Positions 35,240 to 43,247 of a DNA stretch of 64,000 bases are shown here, piece by piece. Below the pieces are notes generated by a model. That model worked only from the letters and a program-made list of their open reading frames with translations, was not told the DNA's origin and did not search any database. The position numbers and the translations under genes are program-made. Origin of the DNA: Flavobacterium nackdongense (GTDB lineage Bacteria; Bacteroidota; Bacteroidia; Flavobacteriales; Flavobacteriaceae). The stretch spans positions 3,224,001 through 3,288,000 of the forward strand of contig NZ_CP037933.1 of NCBI RefSeq assembly GCF_004355225.1, given 5' to 3'. Positions within the stretch are counted from its first letter, which is position 1. Each line of letters starts with the position of its first letter.

Positions 35240-35530
35240 AGTTAAAGTTATTGACTGATTGAAATAGCAATTTCATTGTGAAAAAGGTTTAATCGGTTAA
35301 CTGCTTAATCGGTTAACTGAAAACAGAATTTCAATGTGAATAAGTTTAATCGGTTAACTGCTTAATCGGTGAAGTGAAAACAGCAATAGCAATTTCAATA
35401 TTAATGTGAAAAAGGTTTAATCGCTTAGGCGAAAACAGCAATTTCAATGTTAACAGAAAACCTGAAACTCGCAACCCGAAACCCGAAATTAGTAAACAAC
35501 TTCTAACTTCCATCTTCCCACTTCCCACCT
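35240..35530. repeat. Intergenic repeats of the TTAATCGGTTAA family
   Basis: Three blocks of GTTTAATCGGTTAACTGCTTAATCGG with AAAACAGCAATTTCAATG between them, then AACCTGAAACTCGCAACCCG and TTCTAACTTCCATCTTCCC. Confidence 0.6.
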
Positions 35531-35553
35531 TAATTTACCTTCATTGTCTTAAT

Positions 35554-35607
35554 GGTTTAAAAAAACTTCCTGTCTTCTCGCCTTTGTGGCAAAAAATTGT
35601 AACTTTG
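35554..35607 (+). promoter_or_regulatory. Repeated promoter module, copy 3
   Basis: GGTTTAAAAAAACTTCCTG at 35554 and TAACTTTG at 35600-35607, 46 bp apart, with CGCCTTTGTGGCAAAAAATTG between. It precedes the VapBC pair by 17 bp. Confidence 0.65.
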
Positions 35608-35623
35608 TATAAATAAGAGCAAG

Positions 35624-35863
35624 ATGAGTTATACTGACAGAAATATAGTGGAAGCCTATTCCTTATTATTGGAAGGATTACCTTCGTTGAGTAAAATTGA
35701 ATTGATTGAAAAGTTAAGTAAATCGCTTCAAAAAGATAAGGTGGCAAAGGAAAGTTCTTTTTTTAAATCTTTTGGGGCATTTGCTTCAGAAAAAACCGCT
35801 GAGGAAATTACTGCAGCTATAAAATTGAGTAGAAAATTTAAAAGTAAAGAAATTAAATTCTGA
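35624..35863 (+). CDS. VapB-like antitoxin of a type II TA pair
   Basis: 79 residues. No named DNA-binding motif is clear. A helical N-terminal part (NIVEAYSLLLEGLPSLSKIELIEKLSKSL) is followed by a charged tail that would wrap the toxin (EEITAAIKLSRKFKSKEIKF). It was called by position: its TGA overlaps the ATG of a PIN-domain toxin by one base, and it has its own promoter. Confidence 0.75.
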   Translation: MSYTDRNIVEAYSLLLEGLPSLSKIELIEKLSKSLQKDKVAKESSFFKSFGAFASEKTAEEITAAIKLSRKFKSKEIKF

Positions 35864-36264
35864 TGCAATATTTATTGGATACCTCCATTTGCGTTTTCTT
35901 TTTGAGAGGCCGACTTGAATTAGATAAAATAATTAGAGATAAAGGGACAGAAAACTGTTTTATCTCCGAAATCACCCTTTTTGAACTTCGTTATGGTGCA
36001 GAAAACAGTGAGAACCCAACTAAATCTCATAAAGCTGTTGACTTATTTGTAAATGGGTTATCCATAATTCCAATTGTTGGTTCAATAAAAAAATATGCTA
36101 AAGAAAAAGTACGGCTTCGTCGATTGGGAAAACCGATGCACGATGAATTTGATTTACTTATTGGGGTAACGGCTATTGAAAACAAACTGACTTTAGTGAC
36201 TGATAATGTATCGGATTTTCAAAATTTGGACGACATTAAAATTGAAAATTGGTTTACTCGATAA
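35863..36264 (+). CDS. vapC: VapC PIN-domain ribonuclease toxin
   Basis: 133 residues. The PIN acidic residues are present: Asp6 (YLLDTSICVFFLRG), Glu41 (ITLFELRYG), Asp97 (HDEFDLLIGVTAI) and Asp114 (LVTDNVSDF). The family cleaves tRNA or rRNA. It is coupled to the antitoxin by a one-base overlap. A 5' relic of a close relative lies at 30349. Confidence 0.9.
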   Translation: MQYLLDTSICVFFLRGRLELDKIIRDKGTENCFISEITLFELRYGAENSENPTKSHKAVDLFVNGLSIIPIVGSIKKYAKEKVRLRRLGKPMHDEFDLLIGVTAIENKLTLVTDNVSDFQNLDDIKIENWFTR

Positions 36265-36289
36265 TGGATTAAGACTGTCAATAGCAATT

Positions 36290-36610
36290 TCAATTTGGCA
36301 AAGTTTAAAATGGTTTAATCGGTTAACTGCTTAATCGGTTAACTGAAAACAGCAATTTCATTGTGAAAAAGTTTAATCGGTTAATTGAAAATAGCAATGG
36401 CGATTTCATTGTGAAAATGGTTTAATCGGTTAATTGAAAATAGCAATGGCGATTTCATTGTGAAAATGGTTTAATCGGTTAACTGCTTAATCGGTTAACT
36501 GAAAATTGCAATTTCAATGGTAAACTTTAAACTGTAAACCTTAAACTCGCAACCCGAAACTTTAAACCTTTAAACTTTTAAACAACTTCTAACCTCGTAC
36601 CTCTAACCTC
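36290..36610. repeat. Intergenic repeats with a perfect 49-bp tandem copy
   Basis: Blocks of GGTTTAATCGGTTAACTG and AAAACAGCAATTTCATTGTG. Positions 36372-36420 and 36421-36469 are identical 49-bp tandem copies. Ends with AACCTTTAAACTTTTAAAC and ACCTCTAACCTCTACCC words. Confidence 0.65.
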
Positions 36611-36629
36611 TACCCTCGTATCTGGAAAA

Positions 36630-36662
36630 GCATCATAGGCAAGAACGGAGCGGGAAAGAGAA
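36630..36662 (+). pseudogene. Walker A fragment of a Wzt-like ABC ATPase gene
   Basis: GGCAAGAACGGAGCGGGAAA here matches GGCAAGAATGGAGCGGGCAAA inside the intact wzt gene at about 37.87 kb; the frame reads IIGKNGAGK then diverges and stops. A short relic of a rearranged wzt copy. Confidence 0.6.
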
Positions 36663-36726
36663 AAGCGTTTATTGTTTAAGGATTGAAATAATTATGCGCA
36701 ACAAGATGCAATTAATCAAAAAACAT

Positions 36727-36734
36727 TACATTTG
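36727..36734 (+). promoter_or_regulatory. TAnnTTTG -7 box of the DUF6934 gene
   Basis: TACATTTG, 18 bp before the GTG start at 36753. Confidence 0.45.
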
Positions 36735-36752
36735 TGTTGAAAAAGGCAGAAA

Positions 36753-37205
36753 GTGAGTATAGAAAAGTATGATTTAATTTCGAGTGAAAATTTAACTACT
36801 TTTGAGTTCATAAGTGATGGAACTAAAGGTAAAATTGATAAAATAATCCAGTTTTCAACTACAAACTATCACAATGTTTACAATTTAGGTTTTGGCGACA
36901 AAGATGTAATAACTGGTGAAATTGACGACAAAATAGTTTCAAATAATGGAGATAGTGAAAAAGTTTTAGGCACAGTTGTTGAGAGTTTGTATATATTCAC
37001 GGATAGTAATCCTGATGCATTAATTTATGCCACAGGAAGTACCAAAACCAGAACTCGATTGTATCAAATTGGAATTACAAAATTTATTGAAAAGGCAAAA
37101 GCTGATTTTATTATTTACGGGCAAATAGAACAAGAATGGTATATTTTTGAAAAAGACACAAATTACGATGCATTTTTAGTTAAACGTATAATAGGCAAAA
37201 AATGA
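36753..37205 (+). CDS. DUF6934-like protein
   Basis: 150 residues from a GTG start. FEFISDGTKGKIDKIIQFS, YNLGFGDKDVITGEIDDKIVSNNGD and ATGSTKTRTRLYQIGITKF match a small Bacteroidota family I know as DUF6934. These genes come with a tiny downstream or upstream partner and recur in accessory islands, so a toxin-antitoxin-like role is possible but unproven. ATGA overlap with the next small gene. Confidence 0.7.
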   Translation: MSIEKYDLISSENLTTFEFISDGTKGKIDKIIQFSTTNYHNVYNLGFGDKDVITGEIDDKIVSNNGDSEKVLGTVVESLYIFTDSNPDALIYATGSTKTRTRLYQIGITKFIEKAKADFIIYGQIEQEWYIFEKDTNYDAFLVKRIIGKK

Positions 37206-37363
37206 AAAATATAAAAGTGGAAAAAACAATTAATAAATCAAAAGTTCGTATTGATAAATCATTAAATCCATACGAGGATAAAGTGTTATTTCCTGACAAA
37301 TTGGAAAAAGCAAATGAGATGCTTAAAAATGTTGGATTACCAAAAGGGATAATTGCCCAGTAG
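37202..37363 (+). CDS. 53-residue partner of the DUF6934-like gene
   Basis: MKNIKVEKTINKSKVRIDKS begins a small basic protein that goes on with LNPYEDKVLFPDKLEKANEM and ends GLPKGIIAQ. It overlaps the DUF6934-like stop by ATGA and is followed by a terminator, so the two genes form an operon. PYEDKVLFPDKLEKA looks conserved in such partners. Function unknown; an antitoxin role is a guess from layout. Confidence 0.7.
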   Translation: MKNIKVEKTINKSKVRIDKSLNPYEDKVLFPDKLEKANEMLKNVGLPKGIIAQ

Positions 37364-37405
37364 CTAGTATTTATTTAATTGAACTGATGAAAGAAAAATT
37401 CATTT

Positions 37406-37432
37406 AAAGCCCTATAAATGGGCTTTTTTTTC
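37406..37432 (+). terminator. Rho-independent terminator after the DUF6934 pair
   Basis: AAAGCCC/GGGCTTT stem, 7-nt loop, then a run of T. Confidence 0.85.
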
Positions 37433-37443
37433 ACCCTTTAATC

Positions 37444-37499
37444 GGTTTAAAAAAATTGGCGAGACTTGTTTTCCTAAGAAAAAAAATAAAATAACTTTG
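37444..37499 (+). promoter_or_regulatory. Repeated promoter module, copy 4 (upstream of wzt)
   Basis: GGTTTAAAAAAATTGGC at 37444 and TAACTTTG at 37492-37499, 48 bp apart. It stands 130 bp before the wzt start, with a repeat-rich leader between. Confidence 0.55.
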
Positions 37500-37628
37500 C
37501 CTCATAGCGCCTTTACTTCGTCAGTTCGTTGTCACTCGTGTGCGTTAAAAAAACAGCAATTTAAATGGCAAACCTGCAAACCTTAAACCTTTAAACAACT
37601 TCCAACCTCTAACTTCCCACTTCTAACC

Positions 37629-38891
37629 TTGAAAGACATCATCCTCAAAGCCGAAAACCTCTCTAAACAATACCGCCTCGGGCTGGTAGGCACCGGCACG
37701 CTCAGTCATGACCTGAACCGTTGGTGGCACGAAATACGGGGCAAAGAGAATCCGTATCTCAAGATTGGTGATACCAACGACCGTTCTACCAAAGCCGAAA
37801 GTGATTACGTTTGGGCACTGCAAGACATCAATTTTGAAGTAGAGCGCGGCGAAGTCTTAGGCATTATTGGCAAGAATGGAGCGGGCAAATCGACTTTGCT
37901 CAAGATTTTGTCTAAGGTCACGGCACCCACTACGGGCAGCATTAAGTACAACGGGCGCATTGCTTCCTTGCTCGAAGTAGGCACGGGATTCAATGGCGAA
38001 ATGACCGGACGCGAAAACATTTTCTTAAACGGTGCGATTCTGGGAATGACCAAAAAAGAAATCGCCTCGAAGCTCGACGAAATTATAGAGTTCTCGGGTT
38101 GTGAGCGCTATATCGATACGCCTGTAAAACGCTACAGCAGCGGAATGTATGTACGGTTGGCTTTTGCGGTGGCGGCCTTCCTTGAACCTGATATCTTGAT
38201 TATCGATGAGGTGCTCGCGGTGGGCGATGCCGAATTCCAGAAAAAAGCCATTGGCAAGATGCAGGATATTTCCAGACAAGGAGGCAGGACGGTGTTGTTT
38301 GTTAGTCATAATATGGCGGCAGTAAAACAGTTGTGTACGAAAGCTATTGTTTTAGAAAATGGTTCCGTGGTTTTTGAGGGAAATACCAATGCGGGCATTG
38401 AGTATTATTTGCAAACTAACCAATACGAGGGTTATATTGGGCAATATATAAATGAAGGTGTTGAAGAGTCTGGATTTGTAAGTCTTGCTCTTGTCGATAA
38501 AAACGACACTGTAAGAACCGAATTTGGTTTTGATGAACCCATTGCTATTAAGATAAAAGCGAAAGTGGCTGAACAACATTTGAATGCTCATTTGGGTTTT
38601 AGAGTGGTCGACAGAAATGAAAGAGTTATTTTTACCTCAGAAATGAAATTGGTAACAGAAATTGACAACGCTGGTTTGTATGAATTTAAAGTAAAATTAC
38701 CAGAGCAGTTTTTAGTACCCAACAAATTCAAACTTACTTTTGGTTTTCATTTACCTAATGTAGAATTGATTGATTATCAAGAGGAATGTTTGTTCTTTGA
38801 GATTGTGGAAACAGGTTCCAATTTGCATATGTATAGCAATAGTGATTATGGTTGTGTTTTTGTAGATTGTTGTTGGAATTTAATTAAGTAG
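37629..38891 (+). CDS. wzt: Polysaccharide ABC exporter ATPase with C-terminal carbohydrate-binding domain (Wzt-like)
   Basis: 420 residues from a TTG start (MKDIILKAENLSKQYRLG). Walker A is IIGKNGAGKSTLLK, the signature is KRYSSGMYVRLAFAVA, Walker B LIIDEVLAVGDAEF, and the switch His is in FVSHNMAAVKQL. Residues after about 265 form a beta-rich domain (FGFDEPIAIKIKAKV...YSNDYGCVFVDCCW) like the Wzt C-terminal domain that recognises the capped end of the glycan. Its permease is 9.3 kb upstream. Codons in the first half are GC-richer than in neighbours. Confidence 0.88.
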   Translation: MKDIILKAENLSKQYRLGLVGTGTLSHDLNRWWHEIRGKENPYLKIGDTNDRSTKAESDYVWALQDINFEVERGEVLGIIGKNGAGKSTLLKILSKVTAPTTGSIKYNGRIASLLEVGTGFNGEMTGRENIFLNGAILGMTKKEIASKLDEIIEFSGCERYIDTPVKRYSSGMYVRLAFAVAAFLEPDILIIDEVLAVGDAEFQKKAIGKMQDISRQGGRTVLFVSHNMAAVKQLCTKAIVLENGSVVFEGNTNAGIEYYLQTNQYEGYIGQYINEGVEESGFVSLALVDKNDTVRTEFGFDEPIAIKIKAKVAEQHLNAHLGFRVVDRNERVIFTSEMKLVTEIDNAGLYEFKVKLPEQFLVPNKFKLTFGFHLPNVELIDYQEECLFFEIVETGSNLHMYSNSDYGCVFVDCCWNLIK

Positions 38892-38904
38892 AACTAATTT
38901 TAAA

Positions 38905-39567
38905 ATGATGCTTTTTTTACAGAAAACAATTGCCAAACTTCTTAATTCAAAATTGGTTTTAAATAATCCTTATTTGAATATTGGAGCTATTAAATCAAAA
39001 ATCAATGAATTAAAAATCAAGAAATGTATAGAACAAGTAACAATTGGAGAAAAATCCAAATTTTATGAACAAGCCGAGGTAATAAATCTTCAAAAAAATT
39101 GTGAAAAAATTTGTATCGGTAAAAATTCACATATAAGAGGAGGTCTTCAAGTTTTTGAACAAAATGGAAAAATAAATATTGGTGATTTTTGTTACGTTGG
39201 CGAAAACACTAAAATTTGGTCTGCATTAAGTATAGAAATAGGGAATCAAGTTTTAATTTCGCACAATGTTAATATTCACGATAATATTTCTCATCCATTG
39301 CATTCAGATATGCGTTTTAAAGATTACAAGAGAATTTTGGGAATAGAAAATTATGAGCCTAAAACGTTTGATTTAAATTCCAAAAAAATTACAATCAAAG
39401 ATAAAGCTTGGATTGGATTTAATAGCATTATCTTAAAAGGTGTTACAATAGGAGAAGGAGCCATTGTTGGAGCGGGAAGCGTTGTTACAAAAGACGTTCC
39501 TGATTGGACCATAGTTGCAGGAAATCCTGCTAAAATTATTAGAGAAATCCCAGAGAATGAAAGATAA
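38905..39567 (+). CDS. Left-handed beta-helix O-acyltransferase
   Basis: 220 residues, hexapeptide-repeat family. NIGDFCYVGENTKIWSALSIEIGNQVLISHNVNIHD holds the catalytic-type His, and WIGFNSIILKGVTIGEGAIVGAGSVVTKDVPDWTIVAGNPAKII is the common C-terminus. It probably acetylates a sugar of the exported glycan. It begins 13 bp after wzt and overlaps the next methyltransferase by 11 bp. Confidence 0.8.
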   Translation: MMLFLQKTIAKLLNSKLVLNNPYLNIGAIKSKINELKIKKCIEQVTIGEKSKFYEQAEVINLQKNCEKICIGKNSHIRGGLQVFEQNGKINIGDFCYVGENTKIWSALSIEIGNQVLISHNVNIHDNISHPLHSDMRFKDYKRILGIENYEPKTFDLNSKKITIKDKAWIGFNSIILKGVTIGEGAIVGAGSVVTKDVPDWTIVAGNPAKIIREIPENER

Positions 39568-40435
39568 AATGACTTGGGAAGAAACCATAAAATACATTCG
39601 GACACAACCTGCATTTAAAGATTTGGTTGAAAAAGCCTATTTCGAAGAAGATTTGCTATTAAATGTTGAACGATTTAAACACAGTGAAGAGTTTATAGAA
39701 ACGCTTCAATTTTTAAAACAATATCAGCCCAATGCAAAAAACATATTGGACATTGGTAGTGGGAATGGGATAAGTTCAGTTGCGCTGGCTCTTGAAGGGT
39801 ATAATGTTGTAGCTATAGAACCCGATTCGAGCGATACTATCGGTGCCGGAGCTATTAGAAAATTAAAAGTACATTATAATTTGCCTAATTTGGAAGTTTT
39901 TGAAGCTTTTGCTGAAGAACTTCAATTATCTGACGAAAATTTTGATATTGTTTATGCACGACAATGTATGCATCATGCCTATGATTTGGAGAAGTTTGTT
40001 GCAGAAGCAAGCAGAGTAATAAAGAAGAATGGCTTATTTATAACTATTCGTGACCACGTTATTTTTGATAAAAAAGACAGAGAGTGGTTTTTAGAAAACC
40101 ATCCTTTGCAAAAGTATTACGGTGGAGAAAATGCCTTTACCCCAACAGAATATAAAGCCGCAATCCAAAAAGCAGGTTTAAAAGTTGAAAAGGAAATAAA
40201 GTATTTTGACAATGTAATTAATTATTTTCCTTCTACAAAAAATGAGGTTTTGAACATGTTTCAGATGGCAAAATACAAAGCAATTCTGCATTTAAATAAA
40301 AAAATAGGGGTTTTGTCTAAAATACCATTTTTGCAAGAAATGTATTTTAAAAAGATAGGTTTGACAAAGGAAAGCGTATATGACGAAAAAAAAGTACCTG
40401 GAAGAATGTATTCTTATTTATGTATAAAAAAATGA
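39557..40435 (+). CDS. SAM-dependent methyltransferase
   Basis: 292 residues from ATG 39557 (ATG 39569 also possible). Motif I is ILDIGSGNGISSVALAL, then VVAIEPDSSD, FDIVYARQCMHHAYDLEKFVAEASRVIKKNG. The last third (FPSTKNEVLNMFQMAKYKAI) is not diagnostic. Substrate unknown; context says a sugar or lipid-linked glycan. ATGA overlap with the next SDR gene. Confidence 0.78.
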   Translation: MKDKMTWEETIKYIRTQPAFKDLVEKAYFEEDLLLNVERFKHSEEFIETLQFLKQYQPNAKNILDIGSGNGISSVALALEGYNVVAIEPDSSDTIGAGAIRKLKVHYNLPNLEVFEAFAEELQLSDENFDIVYARQCMHHAYDLEKFVAEASRVIKKNGLFITIRDHVIFDKKDREWFLENHPLQKYYGGENAFTPTEYKAAIQKAGLKVEKEIKYFDNVINYFPSTKNEVLNMFQMAKYKAILHLNKKIGVLSKIPFLQEMYFKKIGLTKESVYDEKKVPGRMYSYLCIKK

Positions 40436-41325
40436 AAATTCTAATCATAGGTTCCAAAGGATTCATCGGTAGTCATTGCGTAGCTTATTTTACGGCAAAG
40501 GGTTGGGATGTTTATCAAGCGGATGTCACAGCATCGTCAAGTAAATCCTATTACAAAATTGAAGCTGAAAACGCTAGTTTTTCGGCTCCTTTCAAAGATC
40601 ATCAATTTGATGTTTGCATCAATGCTTCGGGTTCAGCACATGTGGGTTTCTCTTTCGAAAAGCCTTCCCAAGATTTTGAATTGAATGTTGTCAATGTGCA
40701 AAAAATATTGGTTGCCATCAGGGATTTTAATCCGAGTTGTAAGTTTATCAATTTTTCGAGCGCCGCTGTCTATGGCAATCCGCAATTTTTGCCCATTACT
40801 GAAAATAGTGTTTGTAAACCCTTGTCTCCTTATGGTTTTCATAAATTGCAAAGCGAGTTGTTGCTCACCGAATATCATAAATTTTTTGGTTTGAACACTT
40901 GTAGCTTGCGTGTTTTTTCGGCTTATGGACCACGACTGAAAAAACAATTATTTTGGGATTTGTATCAAAAAGCGCTCAAAACTCATTTTATTTCACTTTT
41001 TGGAACAGGAAACGAAACCCGAGATTTTATTTATATCGATGATTTATTGCAGATTATCGCTTTGGTCATTGAGAATTCTCCTTTTCAGGGTTCTATATAC
41101 AACGTTGCCAGTCAGGTGGAAACTACAATTGCCGAAGCAGCTCAACTATTCACAAATGAATTTGGTCCCGAAAAGCAAATTGTGTTTACAGGCGAAGTTA
41201 AAGTGGGCGACCCTAATAATTGGTTGGCCAATATGGAAAAACTCAAAAAGTATGGCTTTGAACCGCATTATAATTTATCTTTGGGTCTTAAAAAATATGC
41301 TGAATGGCTTCGCAAAAACGAGTAG
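40432..41325 (+). CDS. NAD-dependent epimerase/dehydratase (extended SDR)
   Basis: 297 residues from ATG 40432. GSKGFIGSHCVAYF binds NAD, INFSSAAVYGNP holds the Ser, and YGFHKLQSE the catalytic Tyr-x-x-x-Lys. RVFSAYGPRLKKQLFWDL and DFIYIDDLLQII are family motifs. It is likely to epimerise, dehydrate or reduce a nucleotide sugar for this locus; the exact reaction is not readable. It overlaps the next GT4 gene by 22 bp. Confidence 0.8.
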   Translation: MKILIIGSKGFIGSHCVAYFTAKGWDVYQADVTASSSKSYYKIEAENASFSAPFKDHQFDVCINASGSAHVGFSFEKPSQDFELNVVNVQKILVAIRDFNPSCKFINFSSAAVYGNPQFLPITENSVCKPLSPYGFHKLQSELLLTEYHKFFGLNTCSLRVFSAYGPRLKKQLFWDLYQKALKTHFISLFGTGNETRDFIYIDDLLQIIALVIENSPFQGSIYNVASQVETTIAEAAQLFTNEFGPEKQIVFTGEVKVGDPNNWLANMEKLKKYGFEPHYNLSLGLKKYAEWLRKNE

Positions 41326-42449
41326 GAATTTTTTACAACTACAATGAAAATTGGATAGGTGGCGCCTATTATATTCAAAATTTAATTCGTTCTCTAAATT
41401 GTCTTCCCAAAGCAGAGCAAATTCAATTGCATATTTTAGCCAAGGATCGTGCACTTTTTCAAGAATTGCAAAAAGCGACCGCTTATCCAAAATTGAAATT
41501 TATTCAATACCAACCACAATTCAACAAGATAGAGCGTTTTGTCAATAAAGTGAGCCTGAAGCTTTTTAGAAGGAAGTTGATTTTAAAAAAGATTAAATTG
41601 GACTGGGCTTTTCCACTTTACGCAATTCCGCAAGACTTACAGCATATCAAGGAATTGGTTTTTTGGATACCAGATTTTCAGGAAAAATATTTGTCTGCTT
41701 TCTTTTCACCGGAAGAGGTCAAGAATCGGCAGTCGAGTTATCATAATATGGTGGCTTTAAACTATCCCATTGTTTTTAGCAGTAACTCGGCTTTGAATGA
41801 TTTTAAAACTTTTTTTCCTGACGCAAAAAACCCCGTGTCGGTTTTGCAATTTGCCGTTGTCCATCCAGATTTGAGATTCAATGAGATTGATGCGGTAAAA
41901 TTGAAGTACGGTATTTCAGGGGAATACTTTTTTTCTCCCAATCAATTTTGGCAACATAAAAATCAAATTGCTCTAATTGAGGCAGCAAAAATTTTGAAAG
42001 AACAAGGGATTGTAGTAAAAATTATTTTCACTGGCAAAGAACACGATTACAGAAATCCTGATTATACTGCTAATTTGAAGCAAAAAGTACTTGACTATCA
42101 ATTAGAAAATAATATCCTGTTTTTAGGTTTTATTGATCGAGTGGACCAACTTGTTTTAATGAACAATGCGCAAGCCGTAATTCAGCCTTCGTTATTTGAA
42201 GGATGGAGCACGGTTGTAGAGGATGCAAAAGCATTGAATCAAACATTGATTGTTTCTAATATTGAAGTTCATAAAGAACAATTGGGAGATAAAGGGTATT
42301 TTTTTGCTCCCGACGATTACGCTGAATTAGCATCTAAAATAGTTGAAGTTATTGAGAATCCGGCAAACAGATTAAGATATGATCTGGACTATTCTGTGAA
42401 CATTGAGAAGTTTGCTTTAAATTTGAAATCACTAATAGATAATAACTAG
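41304..42449 (+). CDS. GT4 glycosyltransferase
   Basis: 381 residues, GT-B. WIGGAYYIQNLIRSL near the start, FSPNQFWQHKNQIALIEAAKIL at the C-domain start, and IQPSLFEGWSTVVEDAKALNQTLIVSN with the EGWSTVVEDA donor motif. Mannosyl- and related transferases of capsule loci have this form. Confidence 0.8.
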   Translation: MASQKRVGIFYNYNENWIGGAYYIQNLIRSLNCLPKAEQIQLHILAKDRALFQELQKATAYPKLKFIQYQPQFNKIERFVNKVSLKLFRRKLILKKIKLDWAFPLYAIPQDLQHIKELVFWIPDFQEKYLSAFFSPEEVKNRQSSYHNMVALNYPIVFSSNSALNDFKTFFPDAKNPVSVLQFAVVHPDLRFNEIDAVKLKYGISGEYFFSPNQFWQHKNQIALIEAAKILKEQGIVVKIIFTGKEHDYRNPDYTANLKQKVLDYQLENNILFLGFIDRVDQLVLMNNAQAVIQPSLFEGWSTVVEDAKALNQTLIVSNIEVHKEQLGDKGYFFAPDDYAELASKIVEVIENPANRLRYDLDYSVNIEKFALNLKSLIDNN

Positions 42450-42463
42450 GATTATTTTTGACA

Positions 42464-43246
42464 ATGACCAAAAAACTCTCCATCATCACCATCAACTACA
42501 ACAACCTCGAAGGGTTGAAGCGAACTATGGAGAGCGTAGTGAGCCAGACTTGGCAAGAGTTTGAGTATATCGTAATTGATGGTGGTTCGACCGATGGTAG
42601 TGCCGAGTATATCCACAGTCAGCGTGAGCAGCTCGATTATTGGGTCAGCGAACCTGATCACGGGATTTACAATGCTATGAACAAAGGTATTGCCAAAGCC
42701 ACAGGTGAGTATTTGTTGTTTTTGAATAGTGGCGATCATTTGTATAGTGCTGCTGTACTTGCCGAGAATCATAGTGCTATCAAGGATCAGGATTTAATTT
42801 ATTTTGATATCGTGTATGTCGATGCAAAAGGGTCGTATGCCATCGCTTATCCCGAGACCTTGAATTTTTCATTTTTTTATTTGGATACCTTGTGCCATCA
42901 ATCTACTTTGATAAAACGAACACTTTTTGAGAAAGTAGGGTTGTATGATGAACACTTGAAGTTTGCGTCGGATTGGAAATTTTTTATAAAAGCATTATTC
43001 CAGCATAATTGTACGTACTTGAAAGTAAATGCGATTCTCAGCACCTATTTTTTAGACGGAATTAGTTCACTAATCACTAATCAGAAAGTACTGTTCGAAG
43101 AAAGGCAGCAGGTTTTGAATTCAAATTTCAAAGGTTATGTTGAGGATATTGATGAACTCTTAGCTTTAAGAACAAAAGTATCCAATTTAAAAAATTCAAA
43201 AAAGATAGGCTGGCTAGTCAAGCTGGGGTTAATTCACAAATTTTAA
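42464..43246 (+). CDS. GT2 glycosyltransferase
   Basis: 260 residues from ATG 42464 (a TTG two codons earlier is ignored). SIITINYNNLEGLKRTMESVVSQT, VIDGGSTDGSAEYI, SEPDHGIYNAMNKGIAKATGEYLLFLNSGD are classic motifs of the WcaA/colanic-acid-like GT2 branch, with NSGD in place of DxD. Acceptor unknown. Confidence 0.85.
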   Translation: MTKKLSIITINYNNLEGLKRTMESVVSQTWQEFEYIVIDGGSTDGSAEYIHSQREQLDYWVSEPDHGIYNAMNKGIAKATGEYLLFLNSGDHLYSAAVLAENHSAIKDQDLIYFDIVYVDAKGSYAIAYPETLNFSFFYLDTLCHQSTLIKRTLFEKVGLYDEHLKFASDWKFFIKALFQHNCTYLKVNAILSTYFLDGISSLITNQKVLFEERQQVLNSNFKGYVEDIDELLALRTKVSNLKNSKKIGWLVKLGLIHKF

Positions 43247-43247
43247 T

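Noticed and set aside
36290..36610. Repeated blocks that could suggest a CRISPR array
   Set aside because: Repeat and spacer lengths are irregular, the spacers are themselves repeats, and no cas genes are present.
37202..37363. Small frame as a chance ORF
   Set aside because: Chance origin rejected: it overlaps the upstream stop by ATGA, is followed by a terminator and has a coherent basic sequence, so it was kept as a gene.
38025..38309. Open frame on the minus strand inside wzt
   Set aside because: It mirrors a well-supported + strand gene and has no start signal or recognisable domain. The same holds for the other minus-strand frames, except the phosphatase at 24.7 kb.
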